Part shown: one piece after another, positions 1-8,639 of the stretch | Numbering within the stretch: position 1 is the stretch's first letter | Layout of the letters: each line of letters starts with the position of its first letter | Source of the DNA: Corynebacterium amycolatum SK46 | GTDB lineage: Bacteria; Actinomycetota; Actinomycetes; Mycobacteriales; Mycobacteriaceae | Length of the DNA stretch: 64,000 nt | NCBI RefSeq assembly: GCF_000173655.1 | Contig: NZ_ABZU01000008.1 | Location: 50,759 to 114,758 of the forward strand | Direction: 5' to 3' | Position numbers and translations under genes: made by a program | The notes under the pieces: model-generated | The model's database searches: none | What the model was told of the DNA's origin: nothing | Seen by the model: the letters and a program-made list of their open reading frames with translations, nothing else

Positions 1-630
1 CCGCAGGCGACACCAGCTCACATTGCCAAGCGTGTTTCCGCGGTAATGGCGGCAGTCTTGCTGCTGGCGGGCATTGGCTACGCGCAGTCGATTCCGAATA
101 AGTTGCATGGCGCCATCGACTTGGCTCATACCGACACTGACGGTAACGGCGAGCGCGCGGACCGCTTCCCACCGAACGCCGGGGCGTGGTACTCAGCGGT
201 GGACCAAACGCTGAAGGAGGCAGGGCTCGATCCGGCCCAGACAGTGGTGCTGACGGATGAGAAAAATTTCCAGGCACTCTACCCCTGGTACGGATTCCAG
301 GCACTGACCAGCCACTACGCTAACCCACTGGGTGAGTTTGACCGCCGTAATCAGGCATTGGAGGAATGGTCGGAGATTCGCGACCCCGATGAGCTCGTGC
401 AGGCAATGGTCGAAACACCGTGGCGCGGACCAGATGCCATTGTGCTGCGGGGCGAGGTTGAGACGTCTGATGGCGAGGATGCCGCGCCACTGACGTTGGA
501 CATCGCGGATGATATCTATCCGAACAATCCGAATGTGGTCTTCCGGAGCCTGAATTTTGCCCGCTCTGCATTTGAGAAGCACTGGCAGCTAAACCAGGTC
601 GGCCCGTTCGTAGTGGCGGTTCGCAAGTAG
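1..630 (+). CDS. aftA: Arabinofuranosyltransferase AftA, C-terminal part (5' end outside window)
   Basis: The reading frame is open from the first base, so the gene starts upstream of the window and only the last roughly 210 residues are present. AftA adds the first arabinofuranose residue from decaprenyl-phospho-arabinose onto the galactan of the mycolyl-arabinogalactan wall, with its catalytic loops outside the membrane. The visible part has one membrane segment near the start (about bases 46-85). It then has a soluble extracytoplasmic domain with aromatic-rich patches such as YPWYGFQALTSHYANPLG and PNNPNVVFRSLNFARSAF, as I recall for the AftA C-terminal domain. Its position directly before an Emb gene on the same strand is the conserved aftA-emb order of corynebacteria and mycobacteria. 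Identity is inferred from recalled family features and context. Confidence 0.85.
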   Translation, partial: PQATPAHIAKRVSAVMAAVLLLAGIGYAQSIPNKLHGAIDLAHTDTDGNGERADRFPPNAGAWYSAVDQTLKEAGLDPAQTVVLTDEKNFQALYPWYGFQALTSHYANPLGEFDRRNQALEEWSEIRDPDELVQAMVETPWRGPDAIVLRGEVETSDGEDAAPLTLDIADDIYPNNPNVVFRSLNFARSAFEKHWQLNQVGPFVVAVRK

Positions 631-748
631 GTATTCGCAAGTAGGTATTGGGCGGCTATCCCCTGCTGTAAACGTGATTCCTGTTACTAATGTGGAAACT
701 GTGATGTAACTTTCGCGTTGCAAACTCAAAGAAAAACGCCAATTACCG

Positions 749-754
749 TAGTAT
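749..754 (+). promoter_or_regulatory. Candidate -10 element for leaderless emb transcription
   Basis: The hexamer TAGTAT ends 8 nt before the GTG at 763. That is the spacing expected if transcription starts at the start codon itself. No convincing -35 is visible at 16-18 bp. Inference only. Confidence 0.35.
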
Positions 755-762
755 CTTTCCTT

Positions 763-3700
763 GTGACTGCCGAAACTAAAGAAATCAAAGAAAGTGTCGA
801 CGGCTCACCCGAAGTGACCATCGACCGCGTGGAGAGACCGCCTATGGACGGCCCCTCTCCTACGACACTGACTCGTTGGACAGCGATTATCGCTGGAATC
901 GTCGGTTTCATTTGCTTTGTCATCACACCGTTCCTCCCGGTCGTGAATACTCAGTCCTCCGTGTCTTGGCCTCAGCGCGACACACTGAACTCAGTGGATG
1001 CACCGCTTATGGCGCAGGCACCGTTGGATTTGAGCGTCAATCTGCCTCTGTCGCTGACGGATGAACTCTCCGACAAGCGGACGACCCTGTTGTCGACTAT
1101 CCCGCCGACCGCGGATAAGCCGACCAAGCGGGGTCTGATGGTGCGTTCGGGCAAGGACGGCCTCGACGTCATTCTGCGCGACAGCGTGGTGATGAGCCTG
1201 GATAAGAAGGAGCTTGCCAGCAACAAGGGCAAGATCCTGGAGATCCGCTCAAACGAGCATGAGACCACCGTCAACATCGACGGCGCCAAGAACGCCGACG
1301 GTGAGAAGCTCACCGCCACCGTACAGGGCGATTACCGTCCGCAGGTCACCGGTATCTACACTGACCTGCCCGCTGACGGCGACGCGGCCAAAGCGGTAGC
1401 CGATGGACTCGATGTCCACATGAACATCGACTCCCGCTACACCTCACATCCGACAGTGGTGAAGTACATCGTCATGTACTTGGGTCTGCTTCTGACACTG
1501 GCGTCCCTGGTCGCGTTGGCTCGCATTGACCGTATCGACGGCTCCTCCTTTACCCCACTGTTCAAGCGTGGCGCGTTGAAGCCAACTCCGCTAGACCTTC
1601 TGGTCGGCGCGATTCTGGTCGTTTGGCACTTCATCGGTGCAAATACCTCCGATGACGGTTACATCTTCACTATGGCGCGCGTGTCCGAGCATTCGGGTTA
1701 CATGGCGAACTACTACCGCTGGTTCGGTGCTCCTGAGTCACCATTCGGCAGCCCGTACTACGACCTACTTTCCCTGATGGTGAAGGTCTCGACCGCATCT
1801 GTGTGGATGCGTCTGCCTGCGCTGTTGTCCGCACTATTGGTGTGGTTCATTATTTCCCGCATGGTCATCCCAAGGCTCGGCGATCAGATTTCCCAGCGCC
1901 GAGTGGCCTACTGGTCTGCTGCCGGTGTGCTGCTGGCCTTCTGGCTGCCGTACAACAACGGCCTGCGCCCGGAACCGGTCATCGCTCTGGGTTCCCTGCT
2001 GACCTGGGTATTCATCGAGCGCGCAATTCTAACTCGACGCCTGTTGCCAGCTGCAGTCGCAGTGGTTATCGCCACGCTGGCACTGGGTTCGGGTCCAACG
2101 GGCCTGATGGCAGTCGCCGCCCTGCTCGCGGGTATTCCGATGCTGGTGCGCATTGTCGTTGAGAGGCACAAGGCTCTCGGCGGTGGCTGGCAGGCCCCAT
2201 TGATGCAGATTGCTCCGTTCCTGGCCGCGGGCACAGCCATTTTGGTGGGTGTCTTCGGCGACCAGACGCTGGCCACAGTGCGCGAGTCCATTCGCGTACG
2301 CAGCATCATTGGCCCATCGGAGCCCTGGTACAACGAATACGTTCGCTACTACTGGTTGGTACTGCAGTCAGTTGACGGCTCTTTCCCACGCCGCTTCCCG
2401 GTCTTGATTGCACTCACGTGCTTGGGCATCACAATTGCCGCGCTGCTCCGTCACCGCACCGTTCCGGGGGCTCTGGCAGGCCCGTCGGCACGCCTGGTGT
2501 TCATGTTCATCGGCACCATGTTCTTCCTGACCTTCACCCCGACGAAGTGGACTCACCACTTCGGCGTGTACGCGGGCATCGCGGCTGCTCTGGCAGCGCT
2601 TGCTTCCATGGCAATCAGCCACTGGGTAGCAGGCAACCCTCGCAACCAGCTGTTCTTTGCCGGTGGATTCACCTTCATCCTCGCTTTCTCGCTGATGGGT
2701 ATTAACGGCTGGTGGTATGTCTCCTCCTACGGTGTGCCGTGGTTCGACAAGACCATTCAGTTGCGCGGCCACCAGCTGGGTTCAGCAGTATTGGCTCTGG
2801 CCTTGCTACTGCTGCTGGCTGGTGCCGTAATGAACTTCGTCCAGGAATTCCGCACCGAGCCGAAGTCGCAGGAAAAGTCGGCACGCGTGCGCCGTATCAA
2901 TGCAGTTGCATCGTCCCCGATTGCGGTGACGACGCTGCTGGTGACGATGTTCATGGTGGCTTCGCTGGGCAAGGGCGCAGTCTCGCAGTACCCGGCATAC
3001 TCGGTCGCCTCAGGAAATATCCGCTCCTTGGCTGGTCAGACATGTAATCTGGCGAGCGATGTGCTGATGGAAACCGATCCGAACGATGGCTTCCTGAATA
3101 CCGTCGATGGCAAGCCGCTAGCGAAATCGCTGCGCGGTAGCGGCAAGAACCGTGGCTTCGACCCGAACGGCGTCCCGTCAAACATGAAGGCCGAAGCTGT
3201 GGACACCAGCCAGAGCCAGGCAAGTACTGCCGACACTGATGATCAGTCTACTGATCCGGAAGCCACAGTTGAGGGCGGTTCCGCGTCGGGCACCGACGGC
3301 GGCAAGCGCGCCGACAAGGGTGTCAACGGCTCGCAGGTCGAGCTGCCATTTGGTTTGAATCCGGATAAGGTGCCGGTGCTTGGCTCCTACTCCGAGGACA
3401 TTCAGCGTCCTGCAAACCTGGAAACTTCCTGGTTCCAGCTACCTGAGATTGACGAGGACCATCCGCTACTCGTCGTATCGGCGGCCGGCCGTATCTTCCA
3501 CCACGACATCAACGGTGTGGCTCAGCCGGGTCGCAAGCTGGTGGCACAGTACGGTCGCAAGGGCGGCGACGAGGATGGCTTCGAGGTCCTCTCCGAGTCG
3601 GAGCCGATTGATATCGGCCCTGCTCCGACCTGGCGTAACCTGCGCTTCCTGACCGAGGAGATCCCAGAGGGAGCCACCGCTGTGCGACTGGTCGCGGAGG

Positions 3701-4161
3701 ACAATGACGTCTCCGAGGATCAGTGGCTGGCGCTGACCCCGCCTCGCCTGGCCGAGCTGCAGTCGATGACTGATGTCATTTCGCCGGAAACTGCGACTAT
3801 CCCGGACTGGCCGGTTGCCTTCCAGTTCCCGTGCCAGCGTCCGTTCGACCACTACGCCGGTGTCGCGGAGCTTCCGGAGTACCGCATCACTCCGGACCGT
3901 GGTCTGAAGGTCGTCGGCGCAGATGTCTGGCAGTCGGTCGATGGCGGTGGTCCGCTCGGATTCTCCGACGCTGTGAATGAGGCTACGTCCGTACCGACTT
4001 ACCTCAAGAACGACTGGCGCCGCGACTGGGGTTCCGTCGAGAAGCTCTCGCCGCGTCCGAATAAGGACAAGGTCAAGCCGGATGTCGCCGAAATTGAGTA
4101 TGAAGATATCACTCACTCGGGTCTATACTCGCCCGGGAAGATGATTGTGAAGGATCCCTAG
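763..4161 (+). CDS. emb: Arabinosyltransferase Emb (EmbC-like, GT-C fold)
   Basis: Large polytopic enzyme of about 1132 residues that polymerises arabinan from decaprenyl-phospho-arabinose during arabinogalactan synthesis. Corynebacteria carry one Emb where mycobacteria have EmbA, EmbB and EmbC. Visible features are a first membrane segment near residues 37-61 and a series of further membrane helices. The GT-C acidic pair D297-D298 sits in NTSDDGYIFTMARVSE. A long C-terminal extracytoplasmic region carries sugar-binding-like modules. A Ser/Thr/Asp/Gly-rich stretch at roughly residues 810-860 looks like a flexible insertion. The start is uncertain. TTG at 718 has no ribosome-binding site. GTG at 763 lies 8 nt after a TAGTAT -10-like hexamer (749-754), suggesting a leaderless transcript. 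ATG at 844 has a GGAGAG upstream. I chose 763. Confidence 0.9.
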   Translation: MTAETKEIKESVDGSPEVTIDRVERPPMDGPSPTTLTRWTAIIAGIVGFICFVITPFLPVVNTQSSVSWPQRDTLNSVDAPLMAQAPLDLSVNLPLSLTDELSDKRTTLLSTIPPTADKPTKRGLMVRSGKDGLDVILRDSVVMSLDKKELASNKGKILEIRSNEHETTVNIDGAKNADGEKLTATVQGDYRPQVTGIYTDLPADGDAAKAVADGLDVHMNIDSRYTSHPTVVKYIVMYLGLLLTLASLVALARIDRIDGSSFTPLFKRGALKPTPLDLLVGAILVVWHFIGANTSDDGYIFTMARVSEHSGYMANYYRWFGAPESPFGSPYYDLLSLMVKVSTASVWMRLPALLSALLVWFIISRMVIPRLGDQISQRRVAYWSAAGVLLAFWLPYNNGLRPEPVIALGSLLTWVFIERAILTRRLLPAAVAVVIATLALGSGPTGLMAVAALLAGIPMLVRIVVERHKALGGGWQAPLMQIAPFLAAGTAILVGVFGDQTLATVRESIRVRSIIGPSEPWYNEYVRYYWLVLQSVDGSFPRRFPVLIALTCLGITIAALLRHRTVPGALAGPSARLVFMFIGTMFFLTFTPTKWTHHFGVYAGIAAALAALASMAISHWVAGNPRNQLFFAGGFTFILAFSLMGINGWWYVSSYGVPWFDKTIQLRGHQLGSAVLALALLLLLAGAVMNFVQEFRTEPKSQEKSARVRRINAVASSPIAVTTLLVTMFMVASLGKGAVSQYPAYSVASGNIRSLAGQTCNLASDVLMETDPNDGFLNTVDGKPLAKSLRGSGKNRGFDPNGVPSNMKAEAVDTSQSQASTADTDDQSTDPEATVEGGSASGTDGGKRADKGVNGSQVELPFGLNPDKVPVLGSYSEDIQRPANLETSWFQLPEIDEDHPLLVVSAAGRIFHHDINGVAQPGRKLVAQYGRKGGDEDGFEVLSESEPIDIGPAPTWRNLRFLTEEIPEGATAVRLVAEDNDVSEDQWLALTPPRLAELQSMTDVISPETATIPDWPVAFQFPCQRPFDHYAGVAELPEYRITPDRGLKVVGADVWQSVDGGGPLGFSDAVNEATSVPTYLKNDWRRDWGSVEKLSPRPNKDKVKPDVAEIEYEDITHSGLYSPGKMIVKDP

Positions 4162-4201
4162 GCGAAAGAGCCTCGGCGCTTCCTTCACCTAAGGAGCCCG
4201 A

Positions 4202-5230
4202 GTGACTGCACAAACCCGTTCCATCGTTGTCGCCGCAATGGTTGTGACTGACCCGGTGGGGCGGGTTTTGTGCGTTCGCAAGCGGGGTACGGATACGTTT
4301 ATGCTGCCTGGCGGCAAGTTCGAGCCGGGTGAGTCCGTCGATAACCCGGAGGTCACTGCCGCGCGCGAAGTCTCTGAAGAACTCGGCGTGGACATCGAGC
4401 TATCGCAGTTGCGTCCGTGGAATATCGCCCGTGCGGCCGCTGCCAACGAGGCGGGCTTCGAGGTCGTCGGCCACCATGTGCGCTATGTCGGCGAGTTCAC
4501 CGATGAGCTGGCGAACGTTCAGCCCCACGCCGAGATTGAAGAGGTCCGCTGGCTCGACCCCTGGCTACCGACCGGGAAAATCGCCCCTATGCTGGTCGAA
4601 ACCACTCTGCCGAAGCTCCGCGAAGAGCTGCCCCAGCTTGCCGCTGGCCGTGAGCAGCCACAGCGCGCACTGTCGTCACTAACTGTTTTCTGCGGCTCCG
4701 GCTTCGGTAACGATCCTGCCTGGCGCGTCACCGCCGAACGCCTCGGCCAGACACTCGCGGAGAATCGGGTGGAGCTCGTCTACGGTGGCGCGGCGATTGG
4801 TCTTATGGGCACGGTTGCTAACGCGTCGCTTGACGACGGCGGCAGTGTCACCGGTGTCATCCCCGAGGTCCTGGTCAAGAAGGAAATTGCCCATCCGCGG
4901 CTGACTCACCTGGAAACTGTTGCGACTATGGCCGACCGCAAGTCGCGCATGTACGAGCTTGGCGATGCTTTTGTTGCGCTCCCCGGCGGCGCGGGCACGC
5001 TGGAGGAGTTCTTCGAGGTGTGGACCCAGCAGCACCTGGGGATTCATGCCAAGCCAGTGGCGTTGCTGGGTCCGTCTGGCTTTTGGGAGCCGCTGTTGGC
5101 TCTGCTCCGCAACGTTGTGGATGCGGGCTTTGTGCGGCCGGAGCTTCTCGATGCGCTTATCGTCGTCGACGATGTCGACAAGCTCCTGCCTGCGTTGATT
5201 GCGTGGCGTGCGGGGCGGACGAAGTTTTAG
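4202..5230 (+). CDS. Nudix hydrolase - LOG-family (TIGR00730) fusion protein
   Basis: This 342-residue protein joins two enzyme domains in one frame. Residues about 1-150 are a Nudix domain with GGKFEPGES followed by AAREVSEELGV. The Nudix box has ten rather than seven residues between the first Glu and the REVSEE block. Residues about 160-342 are a LOG/lysine-decarboxylase-like Rossmann domain with GGAAIGLMG and the hallmark PGGAGTLEEFFE near residues 261-272. LOG enzymes hydrolyse the N-glycosidic bond of nucleoside 5'-monophosphates, including cytokinin riboside phosphates. Nudix domains cleave nucleoside diphosphate-X compounds. The fusion suggests sequential handling of a nucleotide: diphosphate to monophosphate, then base plus ribose 5-phosphate. 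The GTG start is preceded by AAGGAG at 6 nt. It lies 40 bp after emb on the same strand. Confidence 0.85.
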   Translation: MTAQTRSIVVAAMVVTDPVGRVLCVRKRGTDTFMLPGGKFEPGESVDNPEVTAAREVSEELGVDIELSQLRPWNIARAAAANEAGFEVVGHHVRYVGEFTDELANVQPHAEIEEVRWLDPWLPTGKIAPMLVETTLPKLREELPQLAAGREQPQRALSSLTVFCGSGFGNDPAWRVTAERLGQTLAENRVELVYGGAAIGLMGTVANASLDDGGSVTGVIPEVLVKKEIAHPRLTHLETVATMADRKSRMYELGDAFVALPGGAGTLEEFFEVWTQQHLGIHAKPVALLGPSGFWEPLLALLRNVVDAGFVRPELLDALIVVDDVDKLLPALIAWRAGRTKF

Positions 5231-5257
5231 CCTGCCCCCAGACTCCACAACACACCG

Positions 5258-6241
5258 CTAGTGAGCAGCAGCCAGCTGCTGCAGCTCAGCTTCGGTGCCG
5301 TTGAAGACGTCCTCGTCCACGTTGGTTGGAATACCATCGATGCGACCGGTAGAGGAACGCTGCCAGAAGGCCATGCTCTCCCAACCGCCCGGCAGTGAGG
5401 TCGGAGCACTGTCTTCGTAGGCGGCGAGCCACAGCGGGTAGTCGGTGAAGTCGGTCGAGTTACCCATCGAGTGCTGCCAGAACCAACGGTAGGTGTAAAT
5501 CATCGGGGTTTCGCCGGTCTTTTCCTCAACGCGCTCGAGGAAGTCCTTGGTCCATTTCTGCAGCTGGGTTGGGTTGAGGCCATTGTCCAGCTCGATGTCC
5601 AGCACCGGTGGCAGTGTCTTGTCTGTGGAGATTTGTTTATCGCGCTGCTGCAGTGCTTCTACGTACTGGTCAGCCTGCGCAATTGCGGAGCGATCCGGGT
5701 GTGCCTTGTGGTAGCTGCCCACATACAGACCGGCCTTCGCTGCGGCGATGGAGTCCTCGAGGAAGTACTTCTGGTCACCTTCGACACCGTCGGTGGCCTT
5801 GATGAAAGCGAACTTCTGGCCGCTGGCTGCGACCTCGTCCCATTTCAGCGCTACGCCACCTGGGCGCTGCCACTTAGAGACGTCCACACCCTTCGGCCCC
5901 ATGTGGAAACCGGTGCGTTCCGACTTAGTCGATGAATTCTCGGATGATTCAGCCTGATCGCTGGGCTCAAGGTTGGACTCAGCGCCCTCAGTTCCCTGCT
6001 GCCCCTCTGCATTCGGAGCAACAGGCGCATCGGTGATGCTCGGTGATTCAGTCAAAAAGTCGAGCGACCCCTTGGAATCAGCAGCGGACGGGTTGGAGTA
6101 CGCAGATGCTTCCTGCGGCTGTGCGTCTGCCGGCGCAGTAACGCCCAGGGTCAACGGGGCAACGGCCACGATGCCTGCCAGAGCGGCGCGGCCCGGGCGT
6201 CGCTTCAGCACCGCGGTCGCGGAAAGTGGAAGAAATTTCAT
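5258..6241 (-). CDS. Secreted GH25 lysozyme-like muramidase
   Basis: Predicted exported peptidoglycan hydrolase of 327 residues that cleaves the MurNAc-GlcNAc beta-1,4 bond. The N-terminus has a basic stretch (KRRPGR), a hydrophobic core and an Ala-rich cleavage region (APADAQ), so a Sec signal peptide ends near residue 41. A low-complexity Ser/Glu/Pro linker follows. The catalytic domain begins at GVDVSKWQ (about residue 117) and includes FIKATDG and the acidic pair in VLDIELDNG (about residue 214), all typical of GH25. The ATG at 6241 has AAGG about 8 nt upstream and is preferred to the in-frame GTG at 6250. It is convergent with the Nudix-LOG gene and could act in wall turnover or against competitors. 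Confidence 0.85.
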   Translation of the reverse strand: MKFLPLSATAVLKRRPGRAALAGIVAVAPLTLGVTAPADAQPQEASAYSNPSAADSKGSLDFLTESPSITDAPVAPNAEGQQGTEGAESNLEPSDQAESSENSSTKSERTGFHMGPKGVDVSKWQRPGGVALKWDEVAASGQKFAFIKATDGVEGDQKYFLEDSIAAAKAGLYVGSYHKAHPDRSAIAQADQYVEALQQRDKQISTDKTLPPVLDIELDNGLNPTQLQKWTKDFLERVEEKTGETPMIYTYRWFWQHSMGNSTDFTDYPLWLAAYEDSAPTSLPGGWESMAFWQRSSTGRIDGIPTNVDEDVFNGTEAELQQLAAAH

Positions 6242-6347
6242 GGTTTGCACCTTACCCCCTAAACCACTTCAGCCCCATTCGTAAGCCTAAACTTATCCCA
6301 CCCCTCCAGTCACAGCTTCAATCCGCCCTTGCCCCTAGACTGGCGGC

Positions 6348-8381
6348 ATGACAAATAGCACTGATACTGAGACCCAGTCCGCAACGTCCCAATTCTCAAC
6401 GACTCCTCGTCCACAGGATGACCTCTACTTGGCCATCAACGGTGAGTGGATTAGCAATCACGTCATCCCGGCTGACCGCCCCATCGATGGCGCCTTTTAC
6501 AAGCTGAGGGATGAGGCGGAGGAAAACGTCCGCGAGCTCATCACCACTGCCGCCGATGCGGATCCGAATTCCCGCGTCGCTCGCTTGTACAACTCTTTCA
6601 TGGACGAAGCCGCTATTAATGACGCCGGCGCTGCTCCACTCGCGCAGGATTTAGAAATGATTGCCTCCGCCGAGAACGCACATGAGCTGGCGTTGGCGCT
6701 CGGCCGCCTCGACCGCCTTGGTGTCGGTGGTGCGCTCGGGTACTGGGTAGAGAAGGATTCTGGCTCGGACCTGGATGCTCTTTATCTGTTGCAGTCGGGC
6801 CTCGGCCTCCCGGATGAGGCTTACTACCGCGAGTCTGGTCACGCCGACACCCTCGCTGCCTATGAGCAGCATGTTGCCGCTATGTTGAAGCTCCTCTCCT
6901 CGCATGATGACGGCGCGGGGGACCTCTCCACCGCGCTTGCTGCATTCGAGTTGGTGGACCCGGCCGCTGCGGCGGCGCGCATTGTGGCTTTTGAAAAGCG
7001 CATTGCCGCTGGTCACTGGAATGTGGTCGATACCCGCGATGCGCTGAAGACCTATAACAAGACGGCTATTGCTGACCTCCCCACCGGCTTCCCGGTCGCG
7101 GAGTGGCTCGCGGCCACCGGTGTCAACGAGACGAACCAGACTGCCATCGACACCATCGTGGTGATGATGCCGTCGTACTTCGAGCACTTGAGCAAGCTGT
7201 GGCAGGACACTGACCTGGCAGATCTGCGCCTGTGGGCACTGTGGCGCGTCCTCCACCAGCGCGCCGCCTACCTGTCGGATGACTTCTCTGCGGAGAGCTT
7301 TAACTTCTACGGCCGCACCTTGCAGGGTTCGACCGAGCAGCGTGCACGCTGGAAGCGTGGTGTTGCCTTTGCGGACGGGGCGGTTGGACATGACGTCGGC
7401 AAGCTGTATGTGGAAAAGCACTTCCCGCCAGAGTACAAGGAGCAGGTTCTGGAACTGGTGGACTACCTGCTGGCGGCATACCGGGAGCGCATTTCGCAGC
7501 TGCCGTGGATGACGAAGGCGACGCAGGAGCGGGCACTGGAGAAGCTGTCGCTGTTTAAGGCCAAGATTGGTTACCCGGAGCGTTGGCGTGATTACTCGGC
7601 GATGGAGCTCGGGGGTTCACTGATGGACAATGCTCGCGCTGCCAGCGCTTTTGCGCATGATTATGAGGTGGCAAAGCTGGGCACTCCGGCCAATCGTGAT
7701 GAGTGGCATGGCACTCCGCAGACGGTCAATGCCTTCTACAATCCGGTGGTCAATGACATCACGTTCCCGGCTGCGATTTTGCAACCGCCGTTCTTCTCAC
7801 CAGATGCTTCTCCGGCGGAGAACTTCGGCGGCATCGGTGCGGTCATTGGCCACGAGATTGGCCATGGTTTTGATGACCAGGGCTCGCAGTATGACGGTCA
7901 CGGCAACCTCCACCAGTGGTGGACGGATGAGGATCGCGCAGCTTTTGAGAAGCTGACCTCCGCACTGGTGGATCAGTACGAGGGCCTGGTTCCGCAGGCT
8001 CTGCGCGAGCAGGCCGAGGAGGGCGCTGACCTGCCAGGTGTCAATGGTCGCTTCACTCTGGGCGAGAACATCGGTGACTTGGGCGGGCTCGGTATTGCCG
8101 TCGTCGCTTTCCGGCGTTTCCTCGCTGCCCGCGGAAAGGAACTTGGGCTGGAGGACGCCCCAGAGACCTACCGTGACCTGTTCAAGCAGTGGGCGCTGGT
8201 CTGGCGTTCCAAGATCCGTCCGGAGTTTGCACGCCAGCTGCTTGCCATCGACCCGCACTCGCCGGCGGAGTTCCGCTGCAACGTCATTGCCAGCAACATC
8301 GATGAGTTCCATGAGGCCTTCGGCACTTCAGCGGGCGACGGCATGTGGCGTGAGCCGAATGAGCGCGTGAATATCTGGTAA
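6348..8381 (+). CDS. M13 family zinc metallopeptidase (neprilysin/PepO-like)
   Basis: Zinc endopeptidase of 677 residues, close to the usual 650-680 for bacterial M13 enzymes. The zinc-binding motif HEIGHGFDDQG lies near residues 501-511. The third ligand glutamate is in GENIGDLGGLG near residue 571. The substrate-binding block NAFYNPVVNDITFPAAIL and the C-terminal RVNIW also fit the family. There is no signal peptide or membrane anchor at the N-terminus (MTNSTDTETQSAT), so it is probably cytoplasmic or exported by another route, like mycobacterial Zmp1. It cleaves short peptides. It is a single gene, divergent from the lysozyme gene. Confidence 0.93.
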   Translation: MTNSTDTETQSATSQFSTTPRPQDDLYLAINGEWISNHVIPADRPIDGAFYKLRDEAEENVRELITTAADADPNSRVARLYNSFMDEAAINDAGAAPLAQDLEMIASAENAHELALALGRLDRLGVGGALGYWVEKDSGSDLDALYLLQSGLGLPDEAYYRESGHADTLAAYEQHVAAMLKLLSSHDDGAGDLSTALAAFELVDPAAAAARIVAFEKRIAAGHWNVVDTRDALKTYNKTAIADLPTGFPVAEWLAATGVNETNQTAIDTIVVMMPSYFEHLSKLWQDTDLADLRLWALWRVLHQRAAYLSDDFSAESFNFYGRTLQGSTEQRARWKRGVAFADGAVGHDVGKLYVEKHFPPEYKEQVLELVDYLLAAYRERISQLPWMTKATQERALEKLSLFKAKIGYPERWRDYSAMELGGSLMDNARAASAFAHDYEVAKLGTPANRDEWHGTPQTVNAFYNPVVNDITFPAAILQPPFFSPDASPAENFGGIGAVIGHEIGHGFDDQGSQYDGHGNLHQWWTDEDRAAFEKLTSALVDQYEGLVPQALREQAEEGADLPGVNGRFTLGENIGDLGGLGIAVVAFRRFLAARGKELGLEDAPETYRDLFKQWALVWRSKIRPEFARQLLAIDPHSPAEFRCNVIASNIDEFHEAFGTSAGDGMWREPNERVNIW

Positions 8382-8488
8382 TTCTGCGGGAACCCAACCT
8401 GCGCTGCGTTTCCCTACGACATCTTCTGGGCCCTCCGAGGCCTTCCGCAGCCTCCGGGGACAGCCAACGCCTCACCGTTTACTACAAA

Positions 8489-8515
8489 TGCAAAAGCTGA
8501 CTTTTTGTTTTTGCA
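8489..8515. promoter_or_regulatory. Inverted repeat TGCAAAA-N13-TTTTGCA upstream of the SorC-type regulator
   Basis: TGCAAAA (8489-8495) and its exact complement TTTTGCA (8509-8515) flank a 13-nt T-rich spacer. They lie about 125 bp upstream of the regulator start. The left arm is part of ACAAATG (8484-8490), the same heptamer found in the cdd/deoA control region. It is a plausible operator for autoregulation. This is inference from symmetry and shared sequence. Confidence 0.4.
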
Positions 8516-8639
8516 AATGTGGAACTAAAATCACAGGTGAGGCGCACGCTTTCCCGATGACCGAGTCGGGCAGGATCCAATCAAGCGAGGTTCCTGTTAC
8601 AAGTGCGCTTGCTAAGTGCTCTTGCTGGAGGAGGCCGCT

